Assembly: GCA_008828725.1 (NCBI GenBank)
Contig: MEHQ01001158.1
Location: forward strand, 531,054 to 595,053
DNA from: Saccharina japonica
Taxonomy: Eukaryota > Sar > Phaeophyceae > Laminariales > Laminariaceae
Reading direction: 5' to 3'
DNA: 64,000 bases
This document shows, piece by piece, positions 51,201-59,167 of the stretch. Made by a program: the position numbers and the translations under genes. The notes beneath the pieces are model-generated. The model searched no databases. It worked only from the letters and a program-made list of their open reading frames with translations, and had not been told where the DNA came from. How positions within the stretch are numbered: position 1 is the stretch's first letter; every line of letters starts with the position of its first letter.

Positions 51201-54200
51201 CGGGGTGACAGGCGGTGGGAGCGGGGGGGGGGGGCACTTGGCCCCGGTAAAGATGGCGTGAATCGGTGTCAATCAATTAATTTTTAGAGGGGCCATAGTA
51301 ATAGTAGTATAATCTAATCAGAACCCATTGTGGACCCAAAAAAATGCATATCCCTCTATCTTTATAAACCCTATCTGGTTCTGATTACCGTGTTCCCTCG
51401 TAGTCACAAGCATATCGTCTCCTGAAAAACTGATGAAGTCTTGCTGTGGCATGTATTGGGCGAGACACTCCAATGGTTGACGCTTAGTACCCGTGAGGTC
51501 CACTGGAGCTAGCTATTAATAGCTAGCTCGCTGCTGTGGCAGTAGCAGTGTTGGCCTACGCACGATGCACGAATAATAAGTATGGGTATGCTTTTGACTT
51601 TGTTGCTTGGGGCAGTGCTTAGTTGCTTGCCTGCGTGTGGGGGAAGAGAGGAGAGGAGAGGAGTGAGTAGGGTGGAACCACCCGCACCATCCGTCTCAAA
51701 GCCTAGAGCTTGCATTTTTTCAGAAGCCTCCGATCCCTAGAGCTGGACTACGATACGATCTTCGCGAACAATGCAACAGTAGTCGAACGCCCCGCCACAT
51801 TTCTAGACTTATGTCCTCTGGGAAAGTTCCGGTTCAGCTGTAACGCTCGTATGGTACTCTTCTACTTCAACTAGCTCTATACGCAGCCACGATCACTTGT
51901 CGCCTTGCTGCTTATACTTGCAGCCTGTCGCTACTGATCATTTCTTAGGTAGGGTTGGTAAGCTCCTATCTGTAGCATTAAGCAACTGTTTCGCATAGTT
52001 ACCGCCTCCTACTGTGATGGTCAGATTCTTTTCAGCCAGCAAGAACGGCGGTATGTACATATATATCACGTTTTATCGTCAGCCAAAAAGGAAAAAATTC
52101 ACAAAAAAACGATGTTCGTCTTTAACTTGGGACCTACCGAGGTCACCGGCTCCCGGTGGAAGAGGTCGTCAATCTTCGTCATCCCCAGCAAAGGCTCATC
52201 TTTTGAGGTGTCCCACACCACCACCTGCCAGTCGGTTGGGAGGTGGGCCTTAAGTTAAACCCCTTCGAACCGCAGCCATGTTTTCACAAGTGGACGGGAC
52301 CCCCCCCCCCCCCCCCCCCCCTTCACAATGTAGGCGTAACCATGTCTTCGTCGATACGTTGAACCATGTCTATAGCAAACCCCACAAGGTATCGACATCC
52401 TCTCTATTCGGTACGCTTATTGGTGTGCTATATACATTGCCCAATGTCTCCACAAGGATTGTTTTACACCCACATTGTGTTAGGGGGGAGTCCCGGTCAC
52501 CCGCGTTGGGAAGACAGGAAAACACCAGTTCGCAGTACAGGGTGGAGCAAGGGGGCAAGCGGAGTACATATCATACCGTATACTGTAATTAAAATATACC
52601 AGGTATACATGTATCGCACTCCCTGGGATGACGTTTTGACCCGTTTGTCTCCGAAACAAGTGGGGGGCACCCAAAAAAAATACGAAGTGATATTCGGAAA
52701 GGTCTCGTCGAGAGCGTGCCATAAGATGCATCGCTCTGCGTTTAGTTTGCAGTCTCCTCGTTGTCGAGGGAGCCAGCTTAAGACTTAAGACATTCAGTCG
52801 TCTGAGGGGGTGTGTGTTAACTTATCACCCCGGGCGATACGAGTCAATGCCAACCCGGAACTACTGTCGGTACAAGAGGGATTGACGCAAGTGACCTTAA
52901 TATCAAAATATCCTTCAGTCGTGGTGTGCCGGTCGAAGAACAGACTCGATTATATATAACAACAAGGGTTGGGGCGGGTGGAATTAATTAACCTTGACAC
53001 AAGAGGGAGGCACACGATAGTATACATACTTCGAAGTATGTTTTAATTAATGAATTTAGCAAAAGGGAGAGAAAAATATACTATTAGACTTCGTGGATAT
53101 CATAGGCTTTCTGTTTGGGTTCCCCTTGGTTTTGTTCTTTCCTTTGTGGGAACAGCTTTAGGAGTGATCGACGTTGCATCTGCAGCTCGTGTTGCACTTC
53201 GTTGGATGGTAACAAATATGGTAATATTATCCGGCCGTATCCTTGGATCATCGTTGCCTTTTAGTGAAAAAATAGTGAAAAGCTGCTGGTACCTCGCAGT
53301 ATTGCAAAGATACCCAGAAGCATGTAGCGACCGTTTTTTTCGTTGAACCGGTTGAAGTTACCTAATATATCCAGAGAACAAAACAGGGCGAAAAATATGT
53401 TCCCAAAGAAGGGGCGCGTGGACTACGAAAGGGCAGCACCGATGAGTACTGCAAGGTGGCGTTGTACAGAGTAGCGGTTTTCCTATAGTCCTAGGTAAGG
53501 AATTTTCGTCCTCACCTCGCCGTTGAAGGAGCCTGCCGCCACAACCGCTGGGCTTCGCGGGTGGCAGCTCACGCACATGAGGCAGCTGGGCACAAGGGAT
53601 ATCGAGTACGATTGGAGGGTGAAACGTTGAGTCGGCACAATTTGGACGAGGAATGTTGAGCGACCACATGTGGGCGTGGCAAGAACTAATGAGCCCGACT
53701 CTGGCGTGGAAGGTAGATTGAGCACTGTCTGGGTGTAAAAGGCGTGGGAGATAACACGACTCACGCTTTTGTTATGCCACACTAACGTGCATCTGAGATG
53801 CAGCAATCGCCGCGGCCTATCTACGAGGATAAGAGACGCAAGCAGGCCCGGCCCATCCGGGCTGCCATGCTCGTCTCGAAAGGTTCCGTGCCATCGTCCG
53901 CACCCTAAAGAGTTCGCAACGATATTCTCTACATGGTAGCCGCGTCCACGACCCATGCCGAAGCTTACAGCACAGAACGACACCAGCTTGCCCGCTGTCG
54001 TGTCCCCAACCCTCGGTTACTTCTTCAAACTCATTCAACTCGAATTCCAATTATCGAAGTGTCCCCTTTCTTACTCCTCTTACTGCTTCGAAGAACCATA
54101 AAATTATATGAGAGGTTCCAACTGCAATAAGTCTGCCATGTTGGAGGTGTCTCTATTAGGAGTAGAAACGGTGCTCAGTCTCGAAAGGGACACATGGTCA

Positions 54201-57200
54201 ATAGTAAAATGACTAAGGCAAGCAACAAATGAGTACCCCCCCCCCCCTTAAACATGCACGCAGTTCTATTGAAACCCTGTTTCTACTTGAAAAAAAACGA
54301 ACCTAACTCTATCTCCAAGTACAATAATGTGTACCCTAAGCGTGGGTACAGCTGGACATCATCAGTAGAACGGGCTTTAACCCAAACCATTCTCCGACAC
54401 TTCAAAACCCATTGTTCTCATGCAGGCATGCATGCATGCACGCACCTGCTGTGGTCGAGGACGACATCGGGTGCGTGCTCTCCCTCCTCGGCAAAGCCCC
54501 TCCGGAAGATGTTCCAGGTGGCAAGAGCCCCTGGCGCTTCACACCAACCAGCGATATCGTTTCTGCCAAAAATATAAAACAAAAACAAAAACAAAACAGC
54601 AATACCGAATGAAACGGTTTGGCGGTACACACGTAGTGACGGTAGAGCTTGACATTAACCGCCCTGCCCCGGAGATGCAAGTTTGTTTTATTTGTGTTTT
54701 TTTTTCATGTTTATATCTTACCGTTCCTTGCATTTCTGGGCAGAGCGGTGACCTTTTCTCCTTCTGTTTTTCTCCCCATCCCCATTTATGATATTCGCCC
54801 TTCTCTCTCCTGCTCCCTCCCTAGTCGTAACTCAGATCCGGGGTCACATAGCAGAGTCTTCACCACCCTCCCCCCCCGAGTACGTACGGCACGCGCCTTG
54901 CATTTTTATCGCGAGAAATGCTCAGCACTTTCTTCCCTCGACGACTTGCATCGAATTGTGCATCAGGTGTATATTTTTAGGTGTTTGTGGCAAAGCGGGC
55001 CGCCATTCCCAGGAGCGACAACACCATTTTTCGGGCGCCAATTTCAAGGGCCAGGAGACGCAAGTCAAAGTTTTCAACGATCTTTTCGATTGCAGCAACG
55101 ACCTTTGCTATGGTTGGCCTTTCCACGTGCGTTGCAAGTCAGGGAGATCCACGGTATGCAGGCAGACGAGAGGGGTGGTGTTGGTGGTGGTAGTGGTGTT
55201 GATGTGGTGTTGTTGGTGGTGGTGGTGGTGGTAGTGGTGGTCGTGGTGTTGGGGATAGTATTGGTGGTGGTATTGTTGTTGTCGTTGTGGTATTGGTGTT
55301 GGTGGTGGTGTTGGTGGTGTTGGTGGTGTTGGTGGTGTTGGTGTTGGTGTTGGTGTTGGTGTTGGTGTTGGTAGTGGTGGTGTTGGTGTTGTTGTTAGTG
55401 TTGTTGTTAGTGTTAGTGCTGGTGTTGGTGACAGTATTGATGGCGGTATTAGTGTCGGGGCTGGTATCGCTGTTGGTGTTGGTGTTGGTGGTGGCGGCCG
55501 TAGTTGTGGGAGGCACTCGCTGATGACTACCGTTACCCACCTCCCAAAAGAGGCAACGACCACTGATCCCGTAGGGCTCCAGTCCACCCCCGTAGCCTGA
55601 AGCATCTGATGCGAAGAAAACGAGGTGCAGTGGCGAGAGGCGGCGACAAAACCGGGGGCGAAATAAGTGCCCTGGTATCAAAGCTGCACGCCGGGTGGCT
55701 TCGCGGCGTATGCCCGGTACTGTCTGATTCCAATATGCCCCACTTGCAAAGTCGATTAGTTTCCTTGGAGAACGAAACGGTCTGCAGGCCGTGGGCACTC
55801 ATTTGCTATATTATGTCTATTTGGGGGGACCGAAGTAAATAGGACACACGGTACACACAAAAACCTATATATTTACCTATTTTTACTTACCGTAGAGCAA
55901 TTCCACGGTAGGGGTACCCCTTTTAGGATACTACTATTATTTGACTGGTATATTTGTTTTGGACTACCGCATTGGGGTGTTTGGTCGGGTTGCGCGAACG
56001 AATGTTTCCGAAGTCATGTTTCGGGTGAGATATTGAGCTCCTCATGTGAGGAGCCCAGAAAATTCTGCTGCTGCTGCTCCCCTACCGTGGGATGACTCCG
56101 GTATTTGGTCGTATTTACTATGGTCCCCCGTAATAGCTTTTTCTGGCGCTGCGGATGTTTTTGGGAGAAGTTGGTATTGAAAGCAAGGGTTGGATCGACC
56201 GATCTCGACAAACGGTCTGAATGAAAAAAAGGTAGCCTACACGGAACGTGCTCTGTGTTTACCTTAAGCGCACTAGGCATGTAAATAAAAAAAGGTGTTC
56301 TCCCTTGAAAATGCCTTACTACGGCACCGGTCCACCAAGCCATTGCTTGGCGCTCTAATCTACGCCAACATGAAACACTCGAAAACTTTGAATGTGCACA
56401 GAAGGTTACGCGAGGGAAGGGTGCGCACTGCATGACCACATGCCACCTCGCAATTATTAGGACGACAACGGACGGCACCCTCAACTTCGGTTCGTGTTTA
56501 GCAGAGCAGTCGTGGTCCCTCCATAGTGCCTGTGATGGTCCCTCTATAGTACCGGCTGCCCGCTATATATGCCTTGCAGTGTCTGTGGAATGGCTTGAGG
56601 CAGATGGGATTCGCCAGTGTGGTAGTGCACGTAGTAGTGCCGGTTGCCCCTATAGTGCCGGTATACTCTTGGGCGGGCGCATACCGGCACTATATACAAA
56701 GGGACTGGCACTACTGTATCCCAAAGCCCAAATGCCCCCACAACGAAAAAAAACAACACACCGCTTTATTTTATCGGCCCAAAAAGGCGTGGCATGTATG
56801 CGGTGGTACCCCTTGAGAATAATGTCAGAGGCGATTTTCTCCGAAATAAGGGGCATGCCTTAGAAGGCACACAAAACGAAAATTGTGGCTGTTGGGAAGA
56901 GATCGTCGAGATCTTCTCATAAGCGCGTCGCTCAGTGTTCACTCTCTACCTGTTGTCGAGATTACCAGGCATGAAATTCGTCCTATTAATAAGGGGGGGG
57001 TGTTATCTCACCACTCGGGTGTGATACGGTACGCCTTACGTAATAAAAGTAGGCTAATATGTATCTGGTAACAAAGAAGCACAACATCAGCCGCCTACGA
57101 AAAATCAGTTTAAAGGAAGGGTTTTCGGCAGCGCGTCCGCAACAAAAGCTACCACCAGATCTCGACATAGGGAGCAACTCAATCACCTCCGCAGGGAGAT

Positions 57201-58947
57201 ATCCAGGGAGTCAACAGCAGAATGTCGGGGAAACGTATCCAATAATTTTTGTTCGTTTGAAGACCACATTCAGTGTATTGCGACCTACTGCTGCATGCAT
57301 AAATACCTTTGTGGCAGACCTACTGCTTCCCATCCCTCGCGTGCCCAGCAGCTGCGATAGGTCGCAGGAGAGGGTGTAGTGCAGTGCGATTTCGTTGTCG
57401 CCTCCCTCCTCCACAGGCACGTACCCGATGAACGCCTACGTACATCGAAAACGGCAAGGTTAGGTTCGTCGTACTTGGTTCTGCTTGCTGTAGATCATAG
57501 TCTATGAGAAGCCTTTCGATACCACTATTAAATAGTACCTGGAATCGTTCGTGACGAGGCTTGTGGGGAAAAGTATGGATGGGTTGAACGTACCACGAGA
57601 AGCATGCAGGTTCAGCACACAGGATAACTACCTGCTACCACGCTGCCCGAAAACATGTGGAAGTAAATATGAGGACCGTATGTATATTAATATTCAATTC
57701 AGACGGTTATTATATTTCGGGACATCGTCATGTCGTTATTTCGTCATATTCTCCTGTTGTTGAGCCTAGAATATATCCCTTGCGAGTTGCTTGCTATACT
57801 TACAAGAAGTATCGTAATAAGGGGATCTGGTTGGTGCTTTTAGTGCGGGCAAGTGGACGGCTGAAGACCCCTTCAGTTAGCTCTGACTTGCCGATTTACG
57901 TCGACGGGTTAAACACGTACCAGTAGTACATAATCCTGACCCAATCTACAGCAGAGGCAAAAAAGGCTAATTACACCGCACTCTCCACTTGTGGTTACTG
58001 CTGCGACAGGTTTTCCCTCCACAAGCATTACTGCTATACCGTGGACTACAGATGCTCAGTGCGAGGAAGCACGTGTCTTAAAGCCGATTTATCCACAGCG
58101 TTCGAGAGCGTATGCGCATACTTCGTTCGGGTCTGCTGTGGTTCGTACCTGGCTGGCGTCAGACTTCTCTAGTTCTGCCTCCATGGTAGCGCCGGCGTGG
58201 GACAGGAACCGAGCGACATCGGGGGGTATATCGTGCCAGTCATCGAAGCCCAGTATGCTGTCGGGATTTGCTCTACTTCGTGAATCTTGGTCTGTTTGCG
58301 TCTGCGTTGCAAAAGGCACGAGGGGGGCAGAGGGGGGGCAACGACCGTCAATTGCGAAAACTAAAACTGCGTGGATGGAACAAGGCTCGCCGGCGCGACT
58401 CGCAAGCAAGAACGCATGTTTCTACGTATTATCTGGCAGAAACGTGGGTTCTTGGGGTGGAGGTACAGTAGTAGGCTGGACACGACAGCAGTAGCATCTC
58501 TTCTGTGCGGCTATAATACGTCCTGCTGTTGTCGTGCGTACAAGAAGTAGAAGACAGGAAGAGTATCGATGGTACGAGTATGTACTCTGTTGTTGTAAAG
58601 CAGGTGCATCTTTTGCGACAAACAACCATTGTGTTTCTATGATCCGCAAAAATATGCTGCAGTAGAAGCATGATGCCGATGACCCGCTTTGGCCGCAGCA
58701 CGCAGTACGCTCGCTGCATCCCGTACAACACGCAACCCCACCACAGCTATGTTTCGTGTATGGTTCCCTAAGCAAAGCGGAGGACACACACCTCAGCGAC
58801 CGCCAAGCTCAGAGTTTGCGAGCCGCAGCAGGCAACCTCGATCTCGCTCGTTTGCTCCATTTCTGTCACCATCTGCCGTTTGCTTTCGGCATCACTCGAG
58901 AAAGCCACGGCACCGAAATGAACATCCTGGAACACAGGAGGCTCCAT
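39224..58947 (-). CDS. DYNC2I2: Dynein-2 (IFT) intermediate chain, WDR34/DYNC2I2-like, about 16 exons
   Basis: WD-repeat intermediate chain of the motor for retrograde intraflagellar transport. Exons, N to C: 58792-58947 (ATG), 58586-58656 (tentative), 58149-58272, 57307-57435, 55541-55596, 54446-54562, 53516-53585, 52138-52224, 50507-50572, 48908-49033, 48143-48253, 46704-46838, 46457-46513 (tentative), 45182-45306, 44392-44454, 41617-41701, 39224-39601. Phases agree at every junction; total about 651 aa against about 536 in human WDR34. Recognisable in order: VDWSPTGSVVVASFGR, WCEAPGALATWNIFRR, HPRSPAVVAAGSFNGEV, VVWDTS, RLAAVSGDGK, CPVEGYRVP, VVGTEGGAVVKC, GPVHSIDCSPFHR, TSGADGSARLYNTLQ, WSRARPLVFAAV, GGIFVYDLLQSS, VTFNPRQRDLVATGDS. 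The match to WDR34 is from memory of the family. The end is uncertain: reading to TAA at 39224 is simplest, but a strong GTGAGT donor after 39260 could lead to another small exon. Extra length comes from an Arg/Lys-rich loop (46.4-46.8 kb) and an Ala/Gly-rich linker in the last exon. Confidence 0.9.
39660..40320. repeat. Diverged TCCTCAAAAGT.GAAGGCGT repeats plus exon copy
   Basis: Repeats of roughly 45-60 bp in the last dynein intron. The block 39853-39965 is a diverged copy of the 5' part of the adjacent last exon (39523-39620), described under findings. Confidence 0.6.
40735..41040 (+). mobile_element. tRNA-headed SINE downstream of dynein exon 41617-41701
   Basis: Head with GTGAGTTCGAATCCCGC (B-box); body GCGAGTCGACGAGGGG; tail AAGATATTAGATGGGACGG. 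It lies inside the last intron of the dynein gene, antisense to it. Confidence 0.65.
41286..41385. mobile_element. GGGGGACC-type MITE copy in a dynein intron
   Basis: About 100 bp with family ends (GGAGACCGTAGTAAATAGG and the complement) and the usual centre TCACAATATTTGG. It lies downstream of dynein exon 41617-41701. Confidence 0.65.
41454..41590. repeat. 9-bp microsatellite ATCAATGCA/T
   Basis: About 15 units of ATCAATGCA or ATCAATGCT, 26 bp downstream (in gene sense) of the donor of dynein exon 41617-41701. Confidence 0.85.
42658..43205 (+). repeat. GATC-rich repeat family member with expanded array
   Basis: Core as in the other members at 42700-42870. Its right end has grown into about 310 bp of GATCTGATCGATGACCTGAT units (42888-43198) and closes with GATCTGCCCGAGGTGTG, the inverse of the family's CACAC.TCGG left end. 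Confidence 0.62.
43973..44075. mobile_element. GGGGGACC-type MITE copy in a dynein intron
   Basis: Ends CGGGGGACCATAG and GGTCCTCCG with TTA on each side (TATTACGGGG and CCGTTACA), suggesting the same TTA target as the larger Harbinger-like elements. Confidence 0.65.
44640..45130. repeat. Minisatellite of about 50 bp (CAGAAAGACAGAAAAAGGTA)
   Basis: Nine or ten units with GTACAGTACCCCTATCG and TAGCACAGCGTCAGTCAGT. It ends about 50 bp from the donor of dynein exon 45182-45306. The 278-codon plus-strand frame across it is not a gene. Confidence 0.85.
45365..45780 (+). repeat. Dispersed repeat (GACCAAGGACCCCCGCATCC type), two copies
   Basis: Shared order GTGTACTCATACCATGCATG, CGTAGTTGTATGACCA, CCCTACAATGCGGGGACG, GGGCGAGTCGCATGGAAGG and GGACTTGCATATGGACGAC. 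The second, shorter copy starts near 45660. Others: about 34030-34570, 34960-35420, 37215-37450, 50745-50950 and an inverted end at 48610-48700. Class unknown. Confidence 0.55.
46935..47710. repeat. AGTCAGTAATAGTCACTTAT minisatellite, split by element D
   Basis: The array lies at 46935-47018 and resumes at 47519-47710; the 500-bp gap is the foldback element D. Confidence 0.8.
47019..47518. mobile_element. Foldback element D, Harbinger-like
   Basis: 500 bp with terminal arms GGCTGTTTCTTAAGGAAGTT and the complement, flanked by TTA on both sides. A second pair of arms (TCTGCTTCTCCATCGAAGC and its complement near 47360) lies inside. It is inserted in a minisatellite of AGTCAGTAATAGTCACTTAT type, which continues on both sides. 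It sits in the dynein gene between exons 46704-46838 and 48143-48253. Confidence 0.75.
47755..48120. repeat. 34-bp minisatellite (GTTGGACACGACATTC)
   Basis: About ten units, GTTGGACACGACATTCGAAT plus a GTTATGACATCATT tail. It ends 22 bp below the donor edge of dynein exon 48143-48253. Confidence 0.85.
49728..50105 (+). repeat. GATC-rich repeat family member with left array
   Basis: Starts CACACGTCGGGAAGATAG, has eight or so AGATAGATCATCTAC units, then the core (AAACTGCCGTTATGAGTTG, AACCCAGGAAACATG, ACTATACGGCTCCCACCC) and closes with GATCTGCCCGATGTATG. The near-inverse ends suggest a terminal-inverted-repeat transposon. Confidence 0.62.
53050..53346 (+). CDS. Intact 98-codon AT-rich open frame, possible membrane protein, nested antisense in a dynein intron
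   Basis: Single uninterrupted frame from ATG to TGA with no recognised family. It begins MNLAKGREKYTIRLRGYHR, then has a hydrophobic stretch (VWVPLGFVLSFVGTALG, about residues 23-39) and a second weaker one (VTNMVILSGRILG), and ends in a basic Arg-rich tail (CSDRFFR). Codons end mostly in A or T, unlike the GC-ending exons of the three host genes. It lies wholly inside the dynein intron between exons 52138-52224 and 53516-53585, on the opposite strand. Upstream is a TTGACA at about 52994, 18 bp, then TAGTAT, and the palindrome CATACTTCGAAGTATG just before the ATG; the resemblance to a bacterial or organelle promoter may be chance. Possible origins are a DNA virus of the alga, an organelle or bacterial transfer, or a young host gene. 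Confidence 0.5.
   Translation: MNLAKGREKYTIRLRGYHRLSVWVPLGFVLSFVGTALGVIDVASAARVALRWMVTNMVILSGRILGSSLPFSEKIVKSCWYLAVLQRYPEACSDRFFR
54778..54970 (-). mobile_element. SINE body, minus strand
   Basis: On the minus strand: GTCGTCGAGGGAAGAAAG, TCTCGCGATAAAAATGCAAG, GACCCCGGATCTGAGTTACG, then a GAGGGAG-rich tail. It lies between dynein exons 54446-54562 and 55541-55596, in the same orientation as the gene. Confidence 0.55.
55180..55505. repeat. GGTGTT low-complexity array
   Basis: Long run of GGT and GTT triplets, 35 bp downstream (in gene sense) of the donor of dynein exon 55541-55596. Confidence 0.8.
55827..56135. mobile_element. GGGGGACC-type MITE split by another inverted-repeat element
   Basis: Left half 55827-55890 and right half about 56102-56135 belong to the family. 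Between them about 210 bp have their own imperfect inverted ends (TTCCACGGTAGGGG near 55903 and CCCCTACCGTGGG near 56080). Confidence 0.6.
56512..56707. mobile_element. GTGGTCCC foldback MITE, second copy
   Basis: Starts GTGGTCCCTCCATAGTGCC and ends with CCGGCACTATATAC and GGGACTGGCAC; an internal GTGCCGGTTGCCCC stretch mirrors the left arm. It lies between dynein exons 55541-55596 and 57307-57435. Confidence 0.55.
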
Positions 58948-59167
58948 GCACCCTGCCCCAGTTGGCACCGCTCTCTGCGCGTTCACGGCCTCAGAGATTC
59001 CCCCTTGACTGCAAGGTGTATCTTTTGGAAGTTGGATCTAAAAAAAAAATACCCGAAAAGCGGTGTTCCATATTTATCGCAGGCGTGTTTTTCACGGGGC
59101 GGCGAGGGATGTTTCCCTTGCGAAAACCGAGGTTTGGGCCTGCTTGCAGCACGCTCTCACCTGTACC
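58948..59167. promoter_or_regulatory. Shared spacer between divergent dynein and helicase genes
   Basis: The start codons of the minus-strand dynein intermediate chain (58947) and the plus-strand helicase (59168) are about 220 bp apart, so both promoters and both 5' leaders must fit here or overlap. The spacer has an A-run (59040-59049), a CATATTTATCG stretch near 59069 and GC-rich sides. I see no convincing TATA box at a fixed distance from either start. A bidirectional promoter is inferred from geometry only. Confidence 0.5.

Noticed and set aside
51318-51503. 61-codon minus-strand frame (contains QDFISFSGDDMLVTTREHG)
   Set aside because: Half lies in a small foldback repeat at 51290-51405 and the rest resembles the dispersed GGGCGAGTCGCATGG repeat; no splice sites.
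55108-55798. Thr/Asn/Pro-rich long frames
   Set aside because: Translation of the GGTGTT array; only the short piece 55541-55596 in one frame is a dynein exon.
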